DNA of 9,745 bases from contig JAADEO010000043.1 in assembly GCA_013153415.1 (NCBI GenBank), forward strand, positions 1-9,745, read 5' to 3'. This document shows, one piece after another, positions 1-7,728 of this stretch (position 1 is the first letter of the stretch; every line of letters starts with the position of its first letter). Both the position numbers and the translations under genes were made by a program. Source of the DNA: Deltaproteobacteria bacterium (GTDB lineage Bacteria; Desulfobacterota; Anaeroferrophillalia; Anaeroferrophillales; Tharpellaceae). The notes beneath the pieces were generated by a model that was given only the letters and a program-made list of their open reading frames with translations, made no database searches and had not been told where the DNA came from.

Positions 1-1557
1 GATTACAACCTCAACGGGATTAAGGATCCGGGTGAACCCGGGCTCTCCCACTGGAAAATATTTCTTGACCACAATCGTAATGGTACGGCCGATTCGGACG
101 AACCGGTCAGCGTTACCGATGCCGATGGGAATTACATGTTCGCCGGGCTGGCTCCGGGTACCTATAACGTGGCTGAAGAATTGCAGGAGGGCTGGCAGCA
201 GACCCGGCCCGGCAGCCGGGCGGCGGCGGAAACCGCCACTTTGCCGTTGACGACCCGTTTCGCGGAATTGACGCTGGCCGAACGGAAAGAGATCTTTTCC
301 ATGGTATTCGACAGTCCCCCGCATCCCGCAGCCGGTTTCCGGAATTCGGCTTTGCGGGCTGATACGGTGGCCGGCGTGCTTCTGTCCGAGGTGCCGACTT
401 CGACCTGGACCTACGGCTGCTCGGCTACTGCGGCGGGGATGTTGTTCGGGTACTACGATCGTATCGGTTACAGCAATATGTATGCGGGTCCGGCCAATAA
501 CGGGGTCGCTCCCCTGGTCGATCTCGGTCAGGGGTTCAATCCCGATTCTCCGATTGCCGGGTCATGTTCCCTGATTGCGACCATGCAGGGCTTCGATGGC
601 CGTACCGTGCCTGGTCACGTGGATGATTACTGGCGGGCGCTCAACGAAAATGGCCCGGATCCCTGGAGTGCGACTGGTAGCGAGCATTCCTGGGGAGAGT
701 GTACGGCCGATTTTCTGGGTACCAACCAGTGGAAATGGAATTTCGATTCGGTCGCCGGGATCGAAAGCAACAATGATGGTTCGACCACTTACTTTTATTA
801 CGGAGATGGCCGGAAACTTTACGATCCCGTACCCGATCCGGAGCAGGGCCGGCCGGCGACCGCGCTTTGTCACGGTCTGCGCCTGTTTGCCGAATCCCGG
901 GGCTACCAGGTGGTGGAGAATTACAATCAACTGATAGATGCCCGGGTTGCCGGAGGATTTTCATTTGCCGAGTATAAGAATGAGATCGACAATGGCCGGC
1001 CGGTTCTCGTGCATGTTACCGGTCACACCATGATCGGGGTGGGATACGACGACAGCGGTTCGGCCCGGACCGTCTACCTGCACGATACCTGGAGCAACAG
1101 TCTGAACTCGATGCCATGGGGAGGGAGTTACGACAACCGCACCTTCAAGGCGGTCACCGTTTTCCGGTTGGCTCCATTGCGAACTGCGCCCGGTGAATAC
1201 GAAGTGACCCTGGCGGAGGGTGAGATGGTGAAAGATGTGAATTTCGGTAATCACGGCCCCGATCAGAATGGCAATGTGAGGCTGATGTTTCGCTGCGGGT
1301 CTGATCCCGGTGATCTGTGCTATGGCTCTTACGCGACTTCCATCGCCGAAGTTTATGCCGATTCGGGAAATGACGACGAAATCCAGGTCCAGATCGGCAA
1401 CTACAGTGAAAACCTTCATTTCGACCGGCCGTTGTCAATCCGGCTCGAGGGTGGCTACTCCGCCGGTTTTACGAAAAGAACCGGCTTTACCAATCTGATC
1501 GGCAGTCTGACGATCTCGTCCGGACAGGTAGCTGTCGGGCGCCTGATTATCCAGTAA
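1..1557 (+). CDS. Secreted modular protein with SdrD B-like domain and C39-like cysteine peptidase domain (5' partial)
   Basis: The frame is open from base 1 to TAA at 1555-1557 (518 codons visible), so the start is outside the window and the first in-frame ATG (136) is internal. Using window residue numbers: residues 1-65 are an SdrD B-like/Cna-B fold with two EF-hand-like calcium loops (D1-x-N3-x-N5-G6-x-x-D9-x-G-E12 and D23-x-N25-x-N27-G28-x-x-D31-x-x-E34) and the typical GNYMFAGLAPGTYNV strand pair. Residues about 130-390 look like a papain-like C39-family peptidase: candidate Cys140 in TYGCSATAAGMLFGYYD, His342 in GHTMIGVGYDD and Asp362 in YLHDTWSN. A short beta stretch ends in FGNHGP. 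The C-terminal module (about 427-518) has a Cys pair (432, 440) and a LEGGY turn, then ends in short beta repeats, a form I recall from secreted Geobacter-type proteins. The likely location is the cell surface or outside, by inference, since the signal peptide is not visible. Substrate unknown. Confidence 0.85.
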   Translation, partial: DYNLNGIKDPGEPGLSHWKIFLDHNRNGTADSDEPVSVTDADGNYMFAGLAPGTYNVAEELQEGWQQTRPGSRAAAETATLPLTTRFAELTLAERKEIFSMVFDSPPHPAAGFRNSALRADTVAGVLLSEVPTSTWTYGCSATAAGMLFGYYDRIGYSNMYAGPANNGVAPLVDLGQGFNPDSPIAGSCSLIATMQGFDGRTVPGHVDDYWRALNENGPDPWSATGSEHSWGECTADFLGTNQWKWNFDSVAGIESNNDGSTTYFYYGDGRKLYDPVPDPEQGRPATALCHGLRLFAESRGYQVVENYNQLIDARVAGGFSFAEYKNEIDNGRPVLVHVTGHTMIGVGYDDSGSARTVYLHDTWSNSLNSMPWGGSYDNRTFKAVTVFRLAPLRTAPGEYEVTLAEGEMVKDVNFGNHGPDQNGNVRLMFRCGSDPGDLCYGSYATSIAEVYADSGNDDEIQVQIGNYSENLHFDRPLSIRLEGGYSAGFTKRTGFTNLIGSLTISSGQVAVGRLIIQ

Positions 1558-1595
1558 ACTGCCGGTTTTCCAAGAGCTTTTTATGTTTTCCGGCT

Positions 1596-1615
1596 GTTTG
1601 CGGCTGGTTGCAAAC
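1596..1615. terminator. Weak inverted repeat between convergent genes
   Basis: GTTTGC (1596-1601) and GCAAAC (1610-1615) form a perfect 6-bp inverted repeat with an 8-nt loop, in the 73-nt gap between the end of the modular protein gene and the end of clpA. Only TTTGT follows on the plus strand and no T-run follows on the minus strand. It is at best a weak terminator for either gene. Confidence 0.25.
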
Positions 1616-1630
1616 TTTGTCGCGGCCGTT

Positions 1631-3958
1631 CTATTTGCGGTTTTCAGCCAGGACCTCGATGATCAGGTCGCCGTTTCTGATCCCGGCTTTAACCCGGCCG
1701 CCCCGTTTGAGCTCGCCGAACAGCATCTCGTCGGCCAGGGGGTCTTTGATCTTCTCCTGGATCAGGCGGTCCAGGGGCCGGGCGCCGAATTTGCTGTCAA
1801 AGCCTTTATCCGCCAGCCAGTTGCGAACCTCCTGGTCGAGGGGTTGCAGGACGACCTTTCTGGGACTGAGGAAATTCTGCAGGTGGGCCATGTATTTATC
1901 GACCACCCGGAGCATGATCTCCCGGTCCAGGGGGCGGAAAAAGATGATTTCATCGAGACGGTTGCGAAATTCGGGAGTAAAGAGTTTCTCCAGGGCCTTG
2001 CGGCCTTTCCCCCGGGTCTGGTGTTCCGACTCATCTTCGCCCGAGCCGAAACCGATAGTTGCGGCTGACATCTCCCGGGCTCCGGCGTTACTGGTCATTA
2101 CCAGGATGGTGTGGCGGAAATCGGTTTTTCGGCCATTGTTGTCGGTCAGGGTGGCATAGTCCATGATCTGCAGCAGAATGCCGAAGATGTCGGGATGCGC
2201 TTTATCTATCTCATCCAGGAGCACCAGAGCGTGGGGCGTTTTTCGCACCTGTTCGGTCAGCAGGCCGCCCTGTTCGAAACCAACGTATCCGGGCGGCGAA
2301 CCGATGAGGCGGGCGACGGCATGTTTTTCCATGTATTCGCTCATGTCGAAACGAATCAGTTCAATGCCGAGATGGGCTGCGGTCTGGCGACAGATTTCAG
2401 TTTTCCCGACCCCGGTCGGTCCGGTGAAAAGAAATGAGCCGATCGGGCGGTCAGGTTGATTGAGGCCTGCATGCGAGCGTTTCAAAGAGCGGAACAGGGC
2501 GGCGATGGCGTCATCCTGGCCGAAGATCTCCTGCTTGAGTTGCAGATCCAGGCGGGCCAGGCGTACCGAATTGTCGTGGGTGAGTTTTTTGACCGGCACC
2601 CGGGCGATCATCGAAACCGTTTTTTCGATATCCGAGACCCTGATGGTCAGCGGCCGGCGCTTGCCGCCAGCCAGACGCACTGCGGCCGCGGTTTCATCGA
2701 TAACGTCGATGGCTTTGTCCGGCAGGTGGCGGTCATTGATGTAGCGGGCCGCCAGTTCGGTTGCTGAACGGATTGCGGCCGCGCTGTATCTTACCTCATG
2801 GTGCTCTTCAAATTTGTCTTGTAAACCCTTTATAATCTTTATTGTTTCGCCGACAGTTGGTTCCGGCAGGAAAATCGGCTGGAAGCGTCTTGCTAAAGCC
2901 CGGTCACGGTTGAAATTCTGCTTGTACTCCTCGTGCGTGGTTGAACCCAGGCACCTGATGTGACCGGCCGCAAGTATCGGTTTGAGGATGTTGGCGGCGT
3001 CCATCGAGCCGCCGCTGGTCGCCCCGGCTCCGATCAGGGTATGGATTTCGTCGATGAAAAGGATGACCTTTTCCCGCTCCTCCAGTTCCCGGATGATTCC
3101 CTTGAGGCGTTCCTCGAACTGGCCCCGGTATTTGGTTCCCGCCAGAACGGCGCCTAAATCGAGAGCGAAGATCTCGTAATCAAGCAGGACTTCCGGGGCT
3201 TCGCCCCGATGCAGGCGCAGAGCCAGTCCTTCCGCCATTGCGGTTTTGCCGACTCCGGGATCACCAACGAAAATCGGGTTGTTCTTGTTGCGGCGGCAGA
3301 GTACCTGCAGGGTTCTCTGCATCTCGGTCTCCCGCCCGATCAAGGGATCGATTTTGCCGGCCTCAGCCCGGGCCCGCAGATCGACCGTGAAGGCTTCCAG
3401 GTGGGTGAGCTTTTTCTTTTTTTCCTTTCCCGGCGCTGCTTTTTTCCCCTCTTTCTCTTCCTGGTTTTCAGCTGGAGCCGGAGGGAAAGATGGTTGCAGG
3501 GGGAGTTCTCCGGGCGAGGCCGAGGCGCTGTCATCATCTTCGCGGGAGAGGATACGCAGGATGTCGAGCCTGGTGATACCCTGTTCCCGGAGAAAAAAAC
3601 AGGCGTGGGTTTCATCCTCCTCGAAGATCGAGGCTAACAGGTCGCCGATTTCGGCCTCGGGTTTTTCCGCCATCTGGACATGCAGCAGGGTACGCTGGAT
3701 GAGTCGCTGGAAAGCCACGGTCTCGGTCGGATCGGCATGAGGGCCGTCCTTGAGTTTCGGCATGCGGGCGGAAAAGTAGTTTTCCAGGCGGGCCACCAGG
3801 GTGACAATGTCGCCACCGCACTGTTCGATGATTTTCCGGCCGCTTTCGGTCTGCAGAAGGGAGTAGAGCAGGTGCTCCACGGTCAGGTATTCGTGTTCCC
3901 GGTTTTTAGCCTCGCGATAGGCGGCGACAATGGTCTGTTCAAGTTCAGGGTTGATCAT
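1631..3958 (-). CDS. clpA: ATP-dependent Clp protease ATP-binding subunit ClpA
   Basis: ClpA is the AAA+ unfoldase that threads substrates into the ClpP peptidase in the cytoplasm. The 775-residue product matches the family's usual length (about 750-760). It has a Clp N-domain (about 1-140), a Lys/Glu-rich low-complexity linker (about 141-185), a first AAA+ module with Walker A GDPGVGKT (232-239) and Walker B VILFIDE (298-304), and a second with GPTGVGKT (513-520) and LVLLDE (578-583). The sensor-2 motif GAR is at 725-727. No ClpB/ClpC-type coiled-coil middle domain is present, which favours ClpA. The ClpP-docking loop reads IGF (635-637) where E. coli ClpA has IGL; IGF is common in other Clp ATPases. 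The ATG lies 5 nt after the clpS stop, with only a distant GGAG upstream inside clpS, so translation is probably coupled. No aat gene follows, although it often lies near clpA. Confidence 0.97.
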   Translation of the reverse strand: MINPELEQTIVAAYREAKNREHEYLTVEHLLYSLLQTESGRKIIEQCGGDIVTLVARLENYFSARMPKLKDGPHADPTETVAFQRLIQRTLLHVQMAEKPEAEIGDLLASIFEEDETHACFFLREQGITRLDILRILSREDDDSASASPGELPLQPSFPPAPAENQEEKEGKKAAPGKEKKKKLTHLEAFTVDLRARAEAGKIDPLIGRETEMQRTLQVLCRRNKNNPIFVGDPGVGKTAMAEGLALRLHRGEAPEVLLDYEIFALDLGAVLAGTKYRGQFEERLKGIIRELEEREKVILFIDEIHTLIGAGATSGGSMDAANILKPILAAGHIRCLGSTTHEEYKQNFNRDRALARRFQPIFLPEPTVGETIKIIKGLQDKFEEHHEVRYSAAAIRSATELAARYINDRHLPDKAIDVIDETAAAVRLAGGKRRPLTIRVSDIEKTVSMIARVPVKKLTHDNSVRLARLDLQLKQEIFGQDDAIAALFRSLKRSHAGLNQPDRPIGSFLFTGPTGVGKTEICRQTAAHLGIELIRFDMSEYMEKHAVARLIGSPPGYVGFEQGGLLTEQVRKTPHALVLLDEIDKAHPDIFGILLQIMDYATLTDNNGRKTDFRHTILVMTSNAGAREMSAATIGFGSGEDESEHQTRGKGRKALEKLFTPEFRNRLDEIIFFRPLDREIMLRVVDKYMAHLQNFLSPRKVVLQPLDQEVRNWLADKGFDSKFGARPLDRLIQEKIKDPLADEMLFGELKRGGRVKAGIRNGDLIIEVLAENRK

Positions 3959-3963
3959 GGTAG

Positions 3964-4278
3964 TCAGATTTTCTCCATGGTGCAGCGTAAAGGGAAACCG
4001 GCTTCGGTTGCCCGGCGGGTGACGGTCACGACTTTGCTTTCGGCGATCTCGCGGTCGTATTCACCGCAACAGCCGACCCCCTGGCGGTGAACCATCAACA
4101 TGATCTGTTCGGCCCGGGAGCGGCTGTGGTGAAAGACCTCCTGCAAAATCTCGACCACGAATTCCATGGTCGTGTAGTGGTCGTTATGCAGCAGAACCCG
4201 GTAGCGTGGGGGTTCCCCCAGGTCGTCCAGAGACTCGTCGAGTATTTCATCAAGATTATCGAATTCAAACTCCGGCAT
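3964..4278 (-). CDS. clpS: ATP-dependent Clp protease adaptor ClpS
   Basis: ClpS binds N-end-rule substrates (bulky hydrophobic N-terminal residues) and delivers them to ClpA. The 104-residue protein has the usual flexible acidic N-terminal extension (about 1-22) and a conserved core starting YRVLLHNDHYTTMEFVVEIL. Comparison with E. coli ClpS from memory gives an offset of two: Asn32, Asp33 and His64 match the residues that hold the alpha-amino group (N34, D35, H66), and Met38, Met60 and Val63 match the hydrophobic pocket (M40, M62, V65). His34 replaces E. coli Asp36. The start is supported by a strong Shine-Dalgarno TAAGGAG at 4289-4295, 10 nt before the ATG. clpA follows 5 nt downstream, so the adaptor and its unfoldase share a transcript. 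I found no convincing promoter (see rejected items). Confidence 0.97.
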   Translation of the reverse strand: MPEFEFDNLDEILDESLDDLGEPPRYRVLLHNDHYTTMEFVVEILQEVFHHSRSRAEQIMLMVHRQGVGCCGEYDREIAESKVVTVTRRATEAGFPLRCTMEKI

Positions 4279-4593
4279 CTCCGCTTTTCTCCTTACGGCA
4301 GATATATTCTGGGATATCTCTGGGGCAACCGTCCAGTGCGGCTAGGAATGCCGGGTGGCACTCGATTCTGCAGTTGCCTTTGAGATGATTGTTTTCTAAA
4401 AAAGAATCCGGTCAACCGTGAATTCGGGCCGGACAGTTCCCGATCAGTACTTTAACAGGTTGTTTTCTGGTTTAAAAAACAATAAAAGGTTCTGATGCGG
4501 GTTTACTTGTTTGCGAGCCGGAAAAACCCGTTTGGGTTGTGGGATTTGTTCCCGCCCTGATTTTTTTTACAACTCCGACCGGGAGCCGTACAG
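4279..4593. other. Divergent intergenic region clpS / mltA
   Basis: These 315 bases separate divergent clpS and mltA and must hold promoters for both. Apart from the two ribosome binding sites I see no strong signal. The middle (about 4381-4490) is AT-rich relative to the flanking genes, with A/T runs near 4397-4403 and 4471-4488. AACCC-GTTT-GGGTT (4525-4538) is a small 5-bp hairpin. An 8-T run at 4561-4568 precedes the mltA ribosome binding site. Small open frames across this region have no coding character. Confidence 0.6.
4581..4585 (+). promoter_or_regulatory. Ribosome binding site that fixes the GTG start of mltA
   Basis: GGGAG lies 8 nt upstream of GTG 4594-4596. No in-frame ATG occurs near the N-terminus (the next Met is residue 263), and the membrane segment starts about 10 residues after this GTG. 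Together these decide the start. Confidence 0.7.
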
Positions 4594-5895
4594 GTGATAA
4601 CCGACTCTTGCAATGCGAAAAAGATTTTCGTGGCCGGCACGGCATTTTTTTGTCTGTTGCTATTTATTATAGGTGTCTTCAGCTATTTTGCCAAGAGTCC
4701 TGATGAAAAATTACGCCTGGAAATCACAGATGTCATACCTCGGCTTACCCGGGTGGATTTCGATGGTCAGGCGCTGAGCCGCGCTCTGACCGCCAACATC
4801 GGCTATCTGGAACGGCTGCCGTCGGAGCGGAAGCTTTTCTACGGCAATGTCGGTTTGAAAGTCGCTGATCTCTTGCGAGCCCAGCTGGATCTGCTGACTT
4901 TGTTGGCCACGAAGCCGGATCTGGCCCGGTTCCAGCGATATCTGGAGCGACATTTCCAGATCTATACGGTGGCTCCACCGCCATCACTCTGGGGGGGGAG
5001 GAATGACAGCCCGGTTCTTTTTACCGGATATTATGTTCCCACCCTGCGTGGGGCCCGGCACCCGGATGAGCGATTTCGTTTTCCCCTTTACCGTCGTCCT
5101 GATGACCTGGTGAACATAGACTTCGAAGGATTCGACCTGCAGCGCCGGATCCGACGGCTTTGGCCCTGGATCGACCGGATACCACTGATACCTGGGATCG
5201 AGAGCCTGCATTTCCCCCGCCGCCAGGGTCGCCTTCGGAAAGACAAGACCGTGGTTCCCTATTACACCCGGGAGGAGGTCGATTATCAGGGAAAACTGGC
5301 CGGCCGGGGCCTGGAACTGCTCTGGGTGGATGACGAGACTGACCGCTTTTTCCTGCAGATACAGGGCTCGGGACGGATTCTCATGGCTGACGGCGGAGTC
5401 GAGATGGTGGGCTACGCGGCAGCAAACGGCCATCCCTACCGTAGTGTCGGGGCCTGGCTCATCCGGCAGGGGCTGATGCGGCGCGAAGAGGTTTCGATGC
5501 CGGCCATCAGGGCCTGGATCGACTCTCATCCGCAACGGCGCCGGGAAATTTTTTCGGTCAACCCCAGTTATGTTTTTTTCCGGTCGTTGCCCGGCAAGGA
5601 ACCTTTGGGATGTCTGCAGATTCCCTTGACCGCGAACTGTTCGATCGCCGTTGACCGCCGGGTCTATCCGGAAGGGGCCCTGGCCCTGATCGATCTGGAT
5701 CTGCCCGAATTTGCGGCAACCGGCGAAGCGACCGGGAGTCGTTCCTGCCGGCGCCTGGTTCTGACCCAGGATACCGGTGGTGCAATCCGGGGTCCTTACC
5801 GGGTCGATCTCTATTGCGGTGCCGACCGCCGGGCCGAACTCGTGGCCGGGGTCATGAAGCAGCCGGGCCGCCTCTTCTTTCTGCTGCCGCGTTGA
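4594..5895 (+). CDS. mltA: Membrane-bound lytic murein transglycosylase A
   Basis: MltA cleaves the MurNAc-GlcNAc bond of peptidoglycan with formation of 1,6-anhydro-MurNAc, acting in the periplasm during wall turnover. Family motifs appear in order: LFTGYYVPTL (142-151), VPYYTREEVDY (221-231), ELLWVDDETDRFFLQIQGSG (241-260), GYAAANGHPYRSVG (273-286), NPSYVFFR (323-330), and the C-terminal 3D-type segment RLVLTQDTGGAIRGPYRVDLYCG (387-409). Asp393 in QDTGGAI matches the catalytic Asp308 of E. coli MltA (family knowledge). The protein ends MKQPGRLFFLLPR, a common family ending. Residues 11-33 form one hydrophobic segment after a Lys pair. Cys20 within it lacks a lipobox, so this looks like an uncleaved membrane anchor and not the lipoprotein form known in E. 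coli. GTG start with a good ribosome binding site. The gene stands alone and converges on glyQ with a 22-nt gap and no visible terminator. Confidence 0.96.
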   Translation: MITDSCNAKKIFVAGTAFFCLLLFIIGVFSYFAKSPDEKLRLEITDVIPRLTRVDFDGQALSRALTANIGYLERLPSERKLFYGNVGLKVADLLRAQLDLLTLLATKPDLARFQRYLERHFQIYTVAPPPSLWGGRNDSPVLFTGYYVPTLRGARHPDERFRFPLYRRPDDLVNIDFEGFDLQRRIRRLWPWIDRIPLIPGIESLHFPRRQGRLRKDKTVVPYYTREEVDYQGKLAGRGLELLWVDDETDRFFLQIQGSGRILMADGGVEMVGYAAANGHPYRSVGAWLIRQGLMRREEVSMPAIRAWIDSHPQRRREIFSVNPSYVFFRSLPGKEPLGCLQIPLTANCSIAVDRRVYPEGALALIDLDLPEFAATGEATGSRSCRRLVLTQDTGGAIRGPYRVDLYCGADRRAELVAGVMKQPGRLFFLLPR

Positions 5896-5917
5896 GCGAT
5901 CGGTTAAATGCCCTTGA

Positions 5918-6796
5918 CTATTTCCGCAGCCGTTTCAGCAGTGGGAAACCCATCTCTTCGCGTTGTTTCAGGTAGTTGGTGGCGGAAAGCTTGGCCAGGT
6001 TGCGGACCCGGCCGATGTAACTGGTCCTTTCGGTTACCGAAATGGCTCCCCGGGCATCGAGCAGGTTGAAGATGTGGGAACATTTCAGGCAGCAGTCGTA
6101 GAGTGGCAGGACAAAATCCTTTTCCGCCAGGCGGATGCCGTCTTTTTCGTACATGTTGAAAAGTTCCAGCAGCATCTTGACATCGGCTTCCTCGAAATTA
6201 AAGCGTGACCATTCCACTTCGCTCTGGTGGTGGACATCACCGTAAAGGAAATCATCGTTCCATTTCAGGTCGTAGACATTGTCGACCCCCTGCAGGTACA
6301 TGGCGATTCGTTCAATCCCGTAGGTTATCTCCCCCGAGACCGGCTTGAGGTCAAAGCCTCCGACCTGCTGAAAATATGTGAACTGGGTGATCTCCATACC
6401 GTCCAGCCAGACCTCCCAGCCCAGTCCCCAGGCTCCCAGAGTGGGGGATTCCCAGTCATCCTCGACAAAACGGATATCGTGGTCCAGCGGGTCGATACCC
6501 AGGGCTTTGAGGCTGTCCAGGTAGAGCTCCTGGATCTCTAAAGGCGAGGGCTTGAGGATTACCTGGTACTGGTAATAATGCTGCAGGCGGTTCGGGTTTT
6601 CACCGTAACGGCCGTCACTGGGTCGCCGTGAAGGTTCGACATAGGCGACGTTGTAGGGTTCCGGTCCCAGGGCCCGCAGAAAGGTGGCAGGGTTGAAGGT
6701 TCCGGCCCCGACTTCGAGATCGTATGGTTGCTGAATGATGCAGCCGTGGTCGGCCCAGTAGCGTTCCAGGTTGAGGATGACGTCTTGGAAATTCAT
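5918..6796 (-). CDS. glyQ: Glycine--tRNA ligase alpha subunit
   Basis: The alpha subunit of the tetrameric (alpha2beta2) bacterial glycyl-tRNA synthetase carries the class II catalytic core that forms glycyl-adenylate. The beta subunit, GlyS, binds tRNA. The 292-residue length is normal (E. coli 303). Family landmarks: MNFQDVILNLERYWADHGC (1-19), GTFNPATFLRALGPEPYNVA (32-51), the motif-2 region RRPSDGRYGENPNR (57-70), FVEDDWESPTLGAWGLGWEVW (110-130) and the motif-3 region GEITYGIERIAMYL (155-168). The ATG has GGGAG (minus strand, 6804-6808) 7 nt upstream. It lies 35 nt downstream of recO on the same strand, most likely in one transcript. The expected next gene, glyS, is absent: convergent mltA begins its 3' end 22 nt away. 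The sequence itself looks intact. Confidence 0.98.
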   Translation of the reverse strand: MNFQDVILNLERYWADHGCIIQQPYDLEVGAGTFNPATFLRALGPEPYNVAYVEPSRRPSDGRYGENPNRLQHYYQYQVILKPSPLEIQELYLDSLKALGIDPLDHDIRFVEDDWESPTLGAWGLGWEVWLDGMEITQFTYFQQVGGFDLKPVSGEITYGIERIAMYLQGVDNVYDLKWNDDFLYGDVHHQSEVEWSRFNFEEADVKMLLELFNMYEKDGIRLAEKDFVLPLYDCCLKCSHIFNLLDARGAISVTERTSYIGRVRNLAKLSATNYLKQREEMGFPLLKRLRK

Positions 6797-6831
6797 GTTT
6801 TAACTCCCTGCAGCAGATTAAAGAGGTTCTT

Positions 6832-7662
6832 TTAACGGTTCCCTTTCCATCTTTCAGGCTGGATGTCCGGTTTGAAACTGATGCTATCGTTCCGGTGGAA
6901 GGCGGTATGGTTTTCCAGCACCTTCAGGCTCTTGAACTCGCAGCCGCTGTGCCAGCGTAGTAGAGCCCGGCAGAGTCTGGCGCTTTCCCGTTCCACCTGA
7001 GGGGTGAAATTTAGTTTATTCTTCAGGTCGCTGTCAAGCCTGGAGGCCAGGTTGAGAAGATTGACGGTTCCCCGGCTGACGGTGAAGGAAGCGGAGTAGC
7101 GTTTCCGGCAGGAGTTGCAGACCAGCCCCCCGGCTTCCGGGGAAAAGATGAAGGCTTTCTCCTGATCGAGCCTGCCGTGACATTCGAGACAGTGGTCGAG
7201 TCGGGGTTTGAAGCCGAGCAGGGCGATGATCTGCAACTCGAACAGGCGTATCCGGCAGTTGAAGTTCCGGTTTGCGGGTTTCGAGGCGAGATAGGTGAGA
7301 ACCTCATCCAGGAGAATGAAGATCTCCCGGTTTGCCTGGCGCTCGGCACAGCAGCGGTTGATGATTTCGAGAAAATAACAGGCGCAGTAGTAACTGTGCA
7401 GATCTTCCTGAATGTCGAGATAAGGTTCGACCAGCCGGCACTCGTCTATCCGGGTCAGGGCCAGAGGGTGTTTGATGAATCCGGCAAAGGATACCCGGGA
7501 GAAGAGCTCCAGTGAACCCGGAAAGCGCTTTCGGCTGCGTTTGGCGCCCTTGCCGATAGCGCTGATTTTACCGCGTCCGGCAGTGAACAGGGTGAGAATC
7601 AGGTCGCTTTCGCCAAAGTCGACTTTATTGATGATGAATGCGGTATCTTTAACGCGGGGCAT
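6832..7662 (-). CDS. recO: DNA repair protein RecO
   Basis: RecO acts with RecR (and RecF) to load RecA on SSB-coated single-stranded DNA and to anneal strands. The 276-residue product starts MPRVKDTAFIINKVDFGESDLILTLF, the usual N-terminal OB-fold (about 1-80) with the characteristic GESD turn. The helical C-terminal domain holds a zinc site Cys158-x2-Cys161 ... Cys182-x2-Cys185 (DHCLECHG ... LVCNSCRKR), present in many but not all RecO proteins. I chose ATG 7662 because the OB-fold begins there. The frame stays open to a TTG at 7719, only 9 nt after the mgtE stop; that would add 19 residues rich in Ser, Gly, Ala and Lys without family character. Neither start has a strong ribosome binding site. 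Placed between mgtE and glyQ on the same strand, it is probably co-transcribed with both. Confidence 0.95.
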   Translation of the reverse strand: MPRVKDTAFIINKVDFGESDLILTLFTAGRGKISAIGKGAKRSRKRFPGSLELFSRVSFAGFIKHPLALTRIDECRLVEPYLDIQEDLHSYYCACYFLEIINRCCAERQANREIFILLDEVLTYLASKPANRNFNCRIRLFELQIIALLGFKPRLDHCLECHGRLDQEKAFIFSPEAGGLVCNSCRKRYSASFTVSRGTVNLLNLASRLDSDLKNKLNFTPQVERESARLCRALLRWHSGCEFKSLKVLENHTAFHRNDSISFKPDIQPERWKGNR

Positions 7663-7728
7663 GTCCCGATTTTTTTTCCCGGAGCCGCTTTGTCGAGCGG
7701 GGCTGGCAGCGGCGGGCAAAGCCCTTAT

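Noticed and set aside
1583..3740. Several open frames of 90-180 codons on the plus strand opposite clpA
   Set aside because: They lie entirely antisense to an unambiguous clpA and have low-complexity, biased composition.
4301..4328. Possible clpS promoter TTGCCC-N16-TATATC on the minus strand
   Set aside because: The predicted start (about 4294) would fall inside the Shine-Dalgarno sequence, so it cannot give a normal mRNA leader.
4356..4372. Sigma-54-like TGGCAC ... TGCA upstream of clpS/mltA
   Set aside because: The distance between the GG and GC elements is one base too long and the TTGC half is imperfect.
4546..4573. Possible mltA promoter TTGTTC-N16-TACAAC
   Set aside because: Poor -35 match, and the predicted start falls at the ribosome binding site.
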